Part shown: positions 1 to 10,066 of the stretch, piece after piece | Position numbering within the stretch: position 1 is the first letter of the stretch | Layout: each line of letters begins with the position of its first letter | Assembly: GCF_001411555.2 (NCBI RefSeq) | Contig: NW_023362298.1 | Location: 1-64,000, forward strand | Direction: 5' to 3' | DNA length: 64,000 bases | Origin: Juglans regia | Taxonomy: Eukaryota > Streptophyta > Magnoliopsida > Fagales > Juglandaceae | Position numbers and translations under genes: made by a program | The notes under the pieces: model-generated | Database searches by the model: none | The model's input: the letters and a program-made list of their open reading frames with translations, nothing else | What the model was told of the DNA's origin: nothing

Positions 1-158
1 AAATTTAGAAACGGAGAAGTTTACATGAGTATAACGATCTATTATATTAATTAGGACATGTTTGGACACCATGAGAATTATTAATATCACTTAAATATAA
101 AACACTTATCAATTTCAAATTTTTAATTTTTTAATCTATATATTTAGTATGTAATCAT
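1..158. other. AT-rich intergenic DNA
   Basis: AT-rich sequence with no convincing reading frame. A stretch near 56-80 (ATGTTTGGACACCATGAG) loosely resembles the ends of the GGTTTGGA/GATGAG MITE family seen at 9496 and 24742, but I could not find a matching second end. The tract is the left flank of the hAT-like element that follows. Confidence 0.5.
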
Positions 159-1052
159 TAGGGGTGTAAATTTAAACCGAGAAACCGGAAAACATGTCTG
201 GACTGGACCAGTTTTGAACCGGTCCGGTCTGAAACCGATTCTTGAATTATGCAAACCGGCTGGAACCGGTCCGGTTTCGGTTCTATGATTTCCGGAACTG
301 GACCAGACCTGTTGGGGAAAAAAATATAAAAATTAATATTTTATATACAAGTTAGATATATAATATATAATTATATGTGAAATTTTTATATATAATATAT
401 ATAATTATATATTATATATGAAATAATTTCATATTATAATTTATAAATTACAACATAAAATGTTAATCTTAAATATGAACATTTGTAATTTGTTTGATTA
501 TATGTTATTAATATAATTATATATAAGATAATGTTATTATAATTTATAAAATAAAATTTTAATCTTGAAGATGAAAATTTAATTGATCATATACTATAAA
601 CATAAAAATATATATTAAATTATATTATATATAGTCTAATATATTATATAGCTATACTAATATATAAGTTTATGACTAATACTAATATATAACTATACAA
701 ATAGTATAATATCAATACTATTATATAGTCTAATATATTATATAACTATACTAATATATAAGTTTATAAATAATACTAATATATAACTATACTTTACTAA
801 AACAGATTTTTTTAGTAGTCTAAATATTGTAATAGGAACAAATTTTTAGAACAGATTTTTATTTTTTAATGATAAATTTACATTTTAAAAAACCGGAAAA
901 CCGAACCGGACCGGAAACAAGTAAAATCGGAGATACCGGTTTAGGAGGGTAACTGGTGCGTAATCGGTTTTGAAAAATACAAAACCGGTACATACCGGTT
1001 CAGTCTTAAATTTTGTCCAAAACCAGACCGGACCGGACCGGTTACACCCCTA
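159..1052. mobile_element. hAT-like non-autonomous element (MITE), 894 bp
   Basis: The ends are TAGGGGTGTAA on the left and TTACACCCCTA on the right, a perfect 11-bp terminal inverted repeat. The flanking octamers are GTAATCAT (151-158) and GTAATCCT (1053-1060), a 7/8 match, which is the target duplication length expected for hAT elements. Inside each end there are many CCGG / GGACCGG / AACCGGT motifs (about 175-310 and 890-1045). The centre is almost pure AT with tandem ATATA-type repeats such as CTAATATATTATA. No coding capacity is visible. TAGGGGTG-type ends with GGTTCGGTCCGG-like subterminal sequence are, from general knowledge, common among plant hAT MITEs. Mobilisation would need a transposase supplied from elsewhere. 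Confidence 0.85.
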
Positions 1053-1317
1053 GTAATCCTGACATTCAAATACAAAAATCAATATAATTTTTACAAACTT
1101 CAAAACAAAATACAAAAATCAATACAATTTCTTCAAATTCCAAATAAAATTATATTAAAATTATTTTTTAACGTTATAATATTTTTAGTCAACTTTTTCT
1201 CTATTATTTCTAAAACTTTAATAAAATAACTTTATTCAAATAATTATACTATTATTTATAAAATTAAAATTATGAGATACTCCAATACTTTATTCAAATA
1301 ATTTTACTACTAGTTAT
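1053..1317. other. AT-rich intergenic DNA
   Basis: AT-rich sequence containing short direct repeats (for example CAAATACAAAAATCAATA twice near 1068 and 1108, and TTTATTCAAATAATT twice near 1232 and 1291). I see no gene or element end in it. Confidence 0.4.
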
Positions 1318-2091
1318 ATTCATTCCTCTGTAACATTTGATTGATAACAAATTCTTTGTCGAAATTCTGCAATTTATGTGCGAGAGTCGTGAATTCTGAC
1401 TTCTTATTTTTCATATTGGGTTTTTTTCTTTTAGGATAGGTATATTTTCTGATGAAAGATATCTATGAGCTAGTAAAGAATACCTACAAGAAAAATATTC
1501 AACAGAAATATAACTCTTTTAATCAATGTGTTATTTTAATTATTTATTATTATTACAAGCTCTCTGAAAAACGAAGGCAGTAACTCATTCCAAATTTTTA
1601 CTGCATGTAATTTATTTATTTACTTTTTTCTTTGCTGTAATTCTTTTAAACAATTTGAAAATTCTCTTCCGGATCTTGGAAATGATCACTAACAACCCCC
1701 ACAATCTATATCGGATCACCATTTTACATGCAATTTCTACGCTTGCTCCTGGGATAGACTCATAAATTACTGGTTCCAAACACTTGTCTGTGCCCATTAA
1801 TGAATCAATAGATAGGTGGTCCACAGATATGACTTCATTATCCCACTTACCTTTTCTAATAAAGACTGACCACTAATTTAGATGATTTTTCGACAATACA
1901 ACAAGTAGTTAAGAAGATAATTCGACCCTGTCTGGTCGAACTCAGCGAGGATCCCATCTGATGTTGATGTGGGGTTCTTTGCTAACCATGCTCTACAATC
2001 AAGGATCACGTCATGGTGTCTACATAAATTTGATATGACAACTCGTTCTAGTTGGGTCAAACTCAGTGGGCATCCAGACATTGATGTGAGT
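1318..2091 (-). repeat. Repeat unit a: degenerate gene-like fragment
   Basis: This stretch resembles 4363-5150, 8880-9420, 48170-49000 and 52500-53040. On the minus strand all copies preserve a short frame with the core CLEPVIYESIPGA (here in 1612-1824), followed upstream by a second conserved piece containing DCRAWLAKNPTST (here in 1878-2081). The two pieces are in separate frames with stops between them. A tandem repetition of roughly 110 bp (GTTGATGTG...CATGCTCTACAATCA) is visible inside. The DCRAWL motif vaguely recalls NB-ARC proteins, but I do not trust that match. The unit is best read as a relic of an unknown gene or element that was amplified locally. Confidence 0.5.
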
Positions 2092-4040
2092 TTTTAAGTT
2101 TCTATTTTAACATTAGTGCATAATATTTTGTAATTATAATTAATTATTTTATTTTATAATTAAAATTTTTATAAGTATTAAACATTAAGTTAACTATTAA
2201 CAAATGCTATGTTATATCTAAATTTTAAGTTTCTATTTTAATTAAATATATTGTAAGTAAAATTTTATAATTATATTATATTATTTTTTAACCAATTACT
2301 ATATTATATAATTATATTATATTATAATTTAAGCAATTACTAGGATGCTGTTCGAACAAGATTTTTATCGTACAGGGTCCCATTCGAACTAAAATTATAG
2401 AATTCGAATGAGACTAACCCAAATTATGAAACAGAGACAAAACATTTGCCACAAAATACAATTTTCACAATCATAATCTTATAAGATGTATATTCGCAGA
2501 GTGCCCATTTTAAATGGGATTGTACAAACATAAATATATCAAAAATCTTAATATAATTAATTAAAAACTATAAATTATCAAAAATCTAAAAATTATAAAG
2601 ATTACCTCGAATTTAAGCAATCCAGACGAAAGTATCAATCCTCAATACCAACATAAGTATAAAATACATTATGAGAAAACCTAAATAATGTGTAATAAAC
2701 TAACATTAATGAAACTCGAAATATAAAAAAACATAGAACAAAAAAATAATACCTTTTATAAACCTCCCCTCTCTCTCTTAAGAATCCATTCTCTCACTAA
2801 GTCTGTTCCTCTCTCTCTTTCCACAACACTCTCTCACACACACAAAATCCCCTGCCTCTAAATAAATTTTCATCAACAGTGAAAATGAACTAGAGTTTGA
2901 GGTATTTGAATCTGTGAAGTCCCGTTCGAACATGACATTTACGCATTCAAAGAAGAAAATTTCGAATTGGTGCCAAATCTGCCATGATTTATTTCACATT
3001 CGAACGTATAATTTTGTTGTTCGAACTAACAAATTAGAATATTCATTGGCATATTCCTGAAATGTAGACAAGCTCAAAGGGTATTTTCATAACTCTATTC
3101 GACTAGTACATTCGAATAACGAATTTTCACATTCGAATAAACAAACATTCAGAGTATTTGGTGCGAACTTTCCCTCCAAACACATTCCACAAGATAAAAC
3201 CGTTCAAATGGGACGTTATTGGGTTCGAACCGATCACAAAATATTTTAATAATATATTGTATATAATAACTCTATATTATAGCAACTATTTTATATTATA
3301 ATTGATAATATATAATGAACTACAAGTCTAATAGTTTATATAATACTTATATTATATACTAACTATTAATATATAGTACTTATTAATATATATGTACTTT
3401 TGGTCTTCTAGTTTTGCACTATATATTATATAACTTACTACCTTGTAATATAAAATATAATAAGTATAGTTATAGTAACTTATAATGATAACTAGTAACT
3501 ATAGTAACTAGTTACTATACTTATGATAACTTGTATAGTTATCATAATTTATAATACTTACACTGTAGTATATACTTATATAACTAATAGCTATTATATA
3601 TATATGTATTAATTATTTTAACTTGTATAGTTATCATAACTTATAATACTTATTCTATAGTACCTATATAACTAATAGCTACTATATATATATTAACTAT
3701 ATTAACCTGTATAATTATCATAACTTATAATAGCTATAACTATATAGTAACTATATATATAATACTTACACTATAGTAGCTATATAATTAATAACTACTA
3801 TATCTTTATTTATATTAATTATATTAACTTGTATAGTAGTCATAACTTATAATAGATATAGCTATATAGTAACTATATATATAACTTATACTGTAGTACC
3901 TAGCTATATAACTAATAGCTACTATATATATATATATATTAACTATAGCTATAACTATATAGTAACTATATATATAATACTTACACTATAGTAGTTATAT
4001 AACTTATGTTTTACATTGTATTTAGCATAATTTAAAACTG
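2092..4040 (-). mobile_element. CACTA terminal remnant in duplication copy 1
   Basis: This matches 45860-47815, which lies next to a TNP2 gene. From 2350 to 3235 it has about ten TTCGAA(C) motifs of the kind that fill the subterminal region of the CACTA element at 53298. A CT-rich leader-like stretch (2763-2835) follows. From about 3245 to 4010 the sequence is very AT-rich with many self-complementary stretches such as AACTAGTAACTATAGTAACT. The TNP2 gene is absent on the left and no CACTACAAGAAA-type terminus is found, so this is a fragment. Confidence 0.6.
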
Positions 4041-4317
4041 CATTTAGCATAGGAAATCATTGCAATGATGTCATCGACATTTATATATAATGGACGTTGG
4101 ACATTGACACCACGTGTATATATACTACAGTCTACAATCTGACACTCAAAATTTTCATTAATTATTAGTCATATTCATTTTCACAACTACCCACCAATAA
4201 TTTGTTGTATTCATTAAGTATAAAAATCTGACAGATAGAAATAAAGTGCTTAATGATGCCATCAACATTAATGATAATGGAGTTTTTTTTTTTTTTTTTT
4301 TGAGATAAAGAAGTTTA
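4041..4317 (+). repeat. Promoter-like repeat, unit b
   Basis: This contains GACACTCAAAATTTTCATT, a TATTCATTTTCACAACTAC stretch and CAACCAATAATTTGTT-like sequence. The same arrangement recurs near 8040-8130 and 9465-9780 in this copy, and near 47850, 51700 and 53100 in copy 2. The last instance in this copy (9715-9780) lies immediately upstream of the five-exon gene, so these blocks look like duplicated upstream regions. The CCAAT sequence within ACCAATAATTTG could be a CCAAT box, but that is inference. Confidence 0.5.
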
Positions 4318-5354
4318 TTGGTCTTTTATTACAAATTTTTTTCACATATAAAAACAAAAAGGTTATATTCATTCCTTAGTAACACTTTATTGATAACAAA
4401 TTCTTTGTCGAAATTCCTCAATTTATGTGTGAGAGTCGTGAATTCATCCTTTTTATTTTTCATACTGGGTTTTTTTCTTTTAGGAAATGTATATTTCCTG
4501 ATGAAAGAGATCTATACGCTAGTAAAAAAAATCTACCTACAAGAAAAATATTCAACAGAACTATAACTCTTTTCAATCAATTTGTTATTTTAATTATTTA
4601 CTGTTATTCCATGCTCTCTGAAAACGGAGGCAGTAAATCATTCCAAATTTTTACTGCATGTGATTTATTTATTTACTTTTTCTCTGCTGTAATTCTTTTA
4701 AACTTGAAAATTTTCCTCGGATCACCATTTTACATGCAATTTCTATGCTTGCTCCTGGGATGGACTAATAAATTACTGGTTCCAAACACTTGTTTGTGCC
4801 CATTAATGCATCAATAGATAGGTGGTCCACATATATGACTTCATTATCCCACTTACCTTTTCTAATAAAGACTAACCACTAATTTAGACGATTTTTCGAC
4901 AATACAACTAGTTAAGAAGATAATTCGTCCCTATCTGCTCGAACTCAGCAAGGATCCCACATGATGTTGATGTAGGGTTCTTTGCTAACCATGCTCTACA
5001 ATCAAGGACCACGTCATGGTGTCTACATAAATTTGATATGACAACTCGTTCTAGTTGGGTCAAACTCAGTGGGCATCCATTTATGTGAGTTTCTTCGGCA
5101 ACCAAGTTCTACAGTCATGTGATCAGGACAAGTTGTCTACCTAGATTTAACTTTTCATTAAATTTTTCTTCTATTTTTCAATATTGTTTTCCTGTCCAAT
5201 ATTCGAACAAATAGAATGATAAATGTATTATAGTTAATAATATTTTTTCCCCATAGCCAAACAATTTATTTCTAACAACGATGGGTTGGTCATTTTGCAT
5301 TTATATGTTAAATGGCTAATCTAAAGGACAATTTTGTTGGATCGTGTAAAAAGA
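4318..5354 (-). repeat. Repeat unit b: degenerate gene-like fragment
   Basis: This is the second copy of the unit described at 1318. It keeps the minus-strand segment with DCRAWLAKNPTST (within 4908-5105), while the CLEPVI piece (4730-4810) carries stops. Plus-strand frames at 4318-4566 and 4425-4817 also run through this unit, but they are not conserved among its copies and look fortuitous. The unit ends at the target duplication AAAGA of the following solo LTR. Confidence 0.5.
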
Positions 5355-7465
5355 TGTAACACCCCGTATTTTAGTGTATTTTTGCTGAATGATTATTTTT
5401 ATTTATTCAAAAAATTTATTCTCTTGTTTTAAGATTGGTTGGATTTTTAGGGAGTTTATTTTTATGAGTTTAATTTTGTAAAAATTATTTTGAAGTGTTT
5501 TCTTAAAATTATTTATTGTTATGCATTTCAATTCTTTTCATATTTAATTAACTTATTGTTGGGTTTAATTATTTATTTTTATTTAATCATTTCGTTTAAA
5601 TTATTTTATTTTACTTATGGTTTTAAAATTATTTCCGTTGGATCATTTTTGTGACCCAAGATGTGAGGATTGGACCTCATTTCTGTCCCTCCATTTTTCT
5701 TCCCTCTCCTTTTCTTTTCTTTTTTCTTTTCTTTTTCTTCATTTTTTCTTCTCCTTCGGTTTCTCTACCGCGCGCGACACCCACCCCCCTCTCTCTCTCC
5801 CTCTCCCTCTCTCCGTCCGTTTCCTTCTTCCCCCCAGCCCGCCGCCGTGAGCCAGTGGTGATCGACACCGCCCAGCCCATTAGCTTCCCCACCGGCCGGT
5901 GACGCTACCCCTCCGATCTCAGCTCCTCCATCGCCGCCGTTAGCCACCACGAGTCTCTCCAAGCCGCGGCCACCATTTGCTCTAGCGCCGCCGTTGCGCC
6001 ACCTGCGGCCACCATCTTCTCACCACATCATCATCGACCTCCTAGCAACCCAATGGACCCAACCCCAGCTCCGATCTGTCACCGGTGAAGCACTTCCAAC
6101 CCCATTTCTGTTTTGGGTATTTTTGCACTTCAACCACCATTTGTGTCGCCACACACGACAGCTGCATTGCCACTTCTTGCACCTCCGTAATCCTCCAGAA
6201 ATTATTATATAGCGCTGTAAGTATTTTCCAAAGAACTCTTGTGATTTAAATATATTTTTGCACTAACCCATTACACTGTATTGAATTATTGATTGGTTTT
6301 GCCAGACTGAGTCCGAGGAGTACGGGGGTCGGATGGATTAGAGAATGAAGTTGTTTGTGTGATTGGATTGTGTTGACATTGTTGGTTGTTGGTTATTATT
6401 GTCGTGTTGTATTCATTTCATTTACACGCATGTTCATGTTTGTAACTGAAAACTGTATTTTCACATGATTGCATGCATGTTCACGTGTTTATTTGAAAAC
6501 TGGGTTTTCATGTGAGAAATGATTTTTAGTATGTTTGAAATGTTTGGATTGACTGGTTTGAGAAAAAGGGAAAGAGACTGTAGGGATGGTGGTAAGCAGA
6601 GATGGTGGTAGAGTCTCGCCTGCTATTCCCTCCTACGGTGCACGCGGTAGGGATGGTGGTTGTGTCCCGCCTGTGATTCCCGCCTATAATGCTCTGATAT
6701 GTATTCATTGTGTGGAAAAGAACTGTAAGGATGGTGGTAAGCAGGGATGGTGGTAGAGTCCCGCCTGCGATTTCCGCCTACGGTGCACGCGATAGGGATG
6801 GTGGTAAGCAGGGATGGTAGTTGTGTCCTGCCTGTGATTCCCGCCTACGGTGCATTCGGTAGGGATGGTGGTATAGTCATGCCTGTGATTCCTCCTACAG
6901 TGTCCGATAAATTGTTGAGTTTTGTGTAAATCATTTTCTAGGAAAATGTTGGATTATATGTTTTGGCTAAAAATGAGATTTTTAGCGTGTGTTGGAAAAT
7001 ATTCGTTTTCGGGAAAAATAAGGTTTTGGGATCTGTTAGTTGGTTGCTTTAATGCATTTTTATCTCTATGGTTGTTTGGATTATTACTTACCTGCGGTAC
7101 CATTTTATGGTATCACAGATTTTGATGTTGATGAGGATGGCGAGCCTTAGGCTTTGCCTTCGTTGGATGAGCGATCTGGGATTGCTCTCCTGTATCAAGA
7201 TTTATTATCCTACTCTTTTATGTATTTATCTTTTGTAATATATTTGGGATGACTGTATAACTTTTTAAAGGTAAATTATTTTGGATACTTGGATTTAAAT
7301 TTCTGGTATTTAGTTGAATTATTATATTATCCGCTGTGACTTTTGTTGTGCACTTTTGCATGTTGCACACACTTAGACACATTTTGTTGGGATGTGTGAC
7401 CCATGTTGTCATCATCCCGACGTCACGATTCTTGCGTCCCTTTATGTAGGAGTCGAGGCGTCACA
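5355..7465 (+). mobile_element. Solo LTR of a Ty3/gypsy element (family F1)
   Basis: The element runs from TGTAACACCCCGTATTTTAG to GGCGTCACA and is flanked by a perfect 5-bp duplication AAAGA (5350-5354 and 7466-7470). Related sequences serve as LTRs next to a primer binding site at 38342 and a polypurine tract at 40963, which defines them as gypsy LTRs. A CT-rich and then GC-rich block (5690-6100) is followed by tandem GGGATGGTGGTAAGCA-type repeats (6580-6900). No internal region is present, so this is a recombination product (solo LTR). Frames in the GC-rich block are not conserved as proteins and are not annotated. Confidence 0.92.
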
Positions 7466-7470
7466 AAAGA

Positions 7471-8600
7471 TATACAGTTTTCATTTTTACTACAGTAAGT
7501 CATCATCACCTTTAATTTTATTGTTCATTGTTATGGTATTTTATTATTATTATTATTTTTTTTTTTAGTGAAAGAGGGAAGGAAATTTCTAACATTAGGG
7601 AGAGGAACTAGCTAGCTGGGGTATGAATGGAGACTACTCTTCTTCTCAATACTATCATCTCCAGAGACATGATTATGTGTCATATTTGAAGTAATTTGTT
7701 TTTATCAACTACTTAATTGGCATGCACATAAAATCTGCCACATTATATTATGTGTGATCGGGGATAACAAAAGTTAAGATGAATAAGAAAATTTCTCAAG
7801 AAATAAATGTCAATTAAAAAATATTGAAAATGCCACATCACTACCAATAGTTACTACGATGTCAGCAAAGGAGTACAGTATTCGCAAATGCTGCAATTGC
7901 CCTCCTACTGTTAAAAATCTACTTTTTCATAGCAGGCTTCTCTATTTTTTTTAAAAGAATATATGCAATTTGCACATCTGAAATGGACGTTGATTAAATG
8001 CAAACGTTGACGTTAAATGGACGGTGAATATTGACATGACCACGCGATAGTCATATTCGTTATTGTTTAATAGTCATATTCATTTTCACAACTACCAACC
8101 AATAATTTGTTATATTCATTAAAGAGAAATAATGGTATTTGTAAAGCATTAAGTGCAACCTCTTTAAAAAAAAATAAGTAAATATAAAATTTTATAAGAA
8201 AAAAATAATTTTTTAATATAGATTCTACTCTTTTTTAAAAAAATTATGCTGTATTTATGCATTCTACAACTATATAATATTACTCTTCATTAAATATAAA
8301 AATCTGACATGAAAAAATCAAATGTTTAGCAAAATCTCAAAGCCTATTTGAAACATGCTTATTGAATCAAAGTCCGTTCTCTAAAAAAAAATAATTGTAT
8401 ATATAATCTTTGAATGTATAAACTTCCACTCTTTTTTTTTGAAAAATAAAATAAATAAATATATGATTAATATAAAAAACATTGACTTTTTAATGATAAA
8501 TGGTAAAAATATATCTAGCAATATTCCTTAAAGACTTTGCATGTGAACCGGTATAATGAAAATGGTCTGTTTCGTTTTACAAATTGTATTGGCATTGCAT
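7471..8600. other. Non-coding repeat-unit DNA
   Basis: This stretch is also present at 51125-52230. The left half holds a long TTATTATT run and purine-rich sequence with no open frame. From about 7980 to 8300 it repeats the promoter-like block seen at 4041 (GACATGACCACG, TCATATTCATTTTCACAAC, CCAATAATTTGTTATATTC). The right part is AT-rich. I see no gene in it. Confidence 0.45.
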
Positions 8601-9440
8601 TTTATGAAAAATTAGGTGGGTGGTCATTGTAACGATGTCGTCAACATTGATAATGAATTTCTTGGTCTTTTGGTACAAATTTTCGAGTTAAATATTAAAA
8701 TAGCTCTTGTGGAGCTCATTCAGTACTTTCTAATACAGAATCCAGGATATTACCCATGGATATACGGTGTATATATGATAGGAAAAACATGTTATTTTCA
8801 CTGGTGTATAAATAATATGTAATACGTATCCCCATAACCCTGAAGAATGCAAAAAAATATTGAACCGATATGAAAATGATGTGTTTGTACTAAACAACTT
8901 GAAAATTCTCCTCGGATCCTGGACATGATCACTAACAACCCCCACAATCTATATCGGATCACCATTTTACATGCAATTTCTATGCTTGCTCCTGGGATGG
9001 ATTCGTAAATTACTGGTTCCAAACACCTGTCTGTGCCCATTAATACACCAATAGATAGGTGGTCCACATATATGACTTCATTATCCCACTTACCTTCTCT
9101 AATAAAGACTGACCACTGATTTAGATGATTTTTCCTGATGTTGATGTGGGATTCTTTGCTAATCATGCTCTACAATCAAGGATCATGTCAAGTTGTCTAC
9201 ATGGATTTGATATGACAACTCGTTCTAGTTGGGTCAAAATCAGTGGGATCCGGACGTTGATGTGAGGTTCTTCACCAACCAAGCTCTACAGTCATGTCGT
9301 CAGGACAAAATGTTTACCTAGATTTGACTTGTCATTAAATTTTTCTTCTATTTTTCAATATTGTTATCCTGTCCAATATTCGAGCGAATATAATTAAAAG
9401 AAAATTACATATTGCAATAGTAAATTAAGGAGGTGTAAGG
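8601..9440 (-). repeat. Repeat unit c: best-preserved gene-like fragment
   Basis: On the minus strand a continuous 122-codon frame (8798-9166) contains EGKWDNEVIYVDHLSIG, the CLEPVIYESIPGA core and KMVIRYRLWGLL. The same frame is intact at 52423-52791 with two visible substitutions. Two tandem GATGTG-to-CATG blocks of about 110 bp follow upstream on that strand (about 9140-9330). I do not recognise the protein. Its preservation in two copies may simply reflect the recent duplication. Confidence 0.45.
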
Positions 9441-9495
9441 CCGGTATCATTACCAATATTGCAATATTTTGACACTCAAAATTTTCATTGTTTAA

Positions 9496-9714
9496 GGGCA
9501 GGTTTGGAGGTGAGATGAGAATTTTGTATTTTGTTTTGAAGTTTAAAATATTATGTTTTAATATTATTATTGTTTTGGGATTTGAAAAATGTGTATTGAG
9601 ATTTGAAAAAGTTGAATTATTTATTATATTTTGTATAGAGATTTAAAAAATGTGTAACGATGAGATGAGATAAAATGAGAATCTTATGTTTTGTTTTGGT
9701 TACCAAACCTGCCC
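9496..9714. mobile_element. PIF/Harbinger-like MITE, 219 bp
   Basis: The terminal inverted repeats are GGGCAGGTTTGG and CCAAACCTGCCC (12 bp, perfect), flanked by TAA on both sides (9493-9495 and 9715-9717). Duplication copy 2 preserves the empty site, with a single TAA at 53118-53120 in otherwise matching flanks. This proves both the element limits and the 3-bp target duplication. The interior is AT-rich with GAGATGAG motifs near both ends and has no coding capacity. A 3-bp TAA/TTA duplication is the hallmark of Tourist/Harbinger elements. Confidence 0.95.
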
Positions 9715-9810
9715 TAATAGTCATAATATATTCATTTTAACAACTACCAACCAATAATTTGTTGTATTCATTAAAGATGATATTTGCACAACGTACAAAA
9801 CGCCACTCCA

Positions 9811-9820
9811 TTATATATTG
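9811..9820 (+). promoter_or_regulatory. Candidate TATA box of the five-exon gene
   Basis: TTATATATTG lies about 140 bp before the first upstream ATG (9953) and about 245 bp before the main ATG (10057), behind the CCAAT-containing repeat. Copy 2 has a related TTATATTTTG in the same place (about 53215), upstream of the point where the CACTA element interrupts it. Assignment is by position and sequence only. Confidence 0.45.
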
Positions 9821-9952
9821 CACAACGTACACACGTACGTACATGCATTATAAGCCAATTTTATTCTTTTCTGATCAATTGATCTTCCCCCAAACCTTTC
9901 AACTTTCTTATAACGTCTATCGTTTGGTACGTAATAGACAAATATAATATCT

Positions 9953-10066
9953 ATGGCCACCAACATGATCAAGATGATGATGCTAGTTAATTTGAAAGCA
10001 TACAGTACAACTCCCCAATTACTCTCACTACTTCTCACCATTATTCTCCGCTTCCGATGTTCATAA
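9953..10066 (+). CDS. Upstream ORF overlapping the main start
   Basis: A 37-codon frame begins at CTATGGCC, a good plant initiation context, and ends at TAA 10064-10066, so it overlaps the main ATG at 10057 in another frame. It encodes a hydrophobic, methionine-rich peptide. It could be a regulatory upstream ORF, or the original amino terminus shifted out of frame near the A6 run at 10065-10070. Nothing in the sequence decides between these. Confidence 0.3.
   Translation: MATNMIKMMMLVNLKAYSTTPQLLSLLLTIILRFRCS

Larger units (their letters stand above)
2092..9891. repeat. Segmental duplication, copy 1
   Basis: This block is closely matched by 45860-53297, in the same orientation about 43.6-43.8 kb away. 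Anchors include the solo LTR (5355 versus 49202), a 68-codon frame identical in both (8616 versus 52241), the CACTA remnant (2341 versus 46119) and the promoter-like tail (9715 versus 53118). Differences include a MITE present only here (9496-9714), about 46 bp near 4021-4066 missing from copy 2, and about 190 bp of the LTR missing from copy 2. The right-hand limit is where copy 2 is cut by a CACTA element, so the real duplication may extend further right, into the five-exon gene. Confidence 0.9.

Noticed and set aside
3220..3240. Motifs like GGGTTCGAACC resemble the T arm of a tRNA gene
   Set aside because: They belong to the repeated TTCGAA family of the CACTA subterminal zones. No acceptor, D or anticodon arms are found around them.
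4878..5105. DCRAWLAKNPTST piece as an NB-ARC disease-resistance fragment
   Set aside because: Only a few residues resemble the FDCRAW motif. No P-loop, Kinase-2 or GLPL motif is nearby and the pieces are tandem repeats.
5617..6212. Several overlapping proline- and serine-rich frames
   Set aside because: They lie in the CT/GC-rich block of an LTR. The same block in other copies (41290-41700, 49470-49930) has frameshifts between copies, so no protein is conserved.
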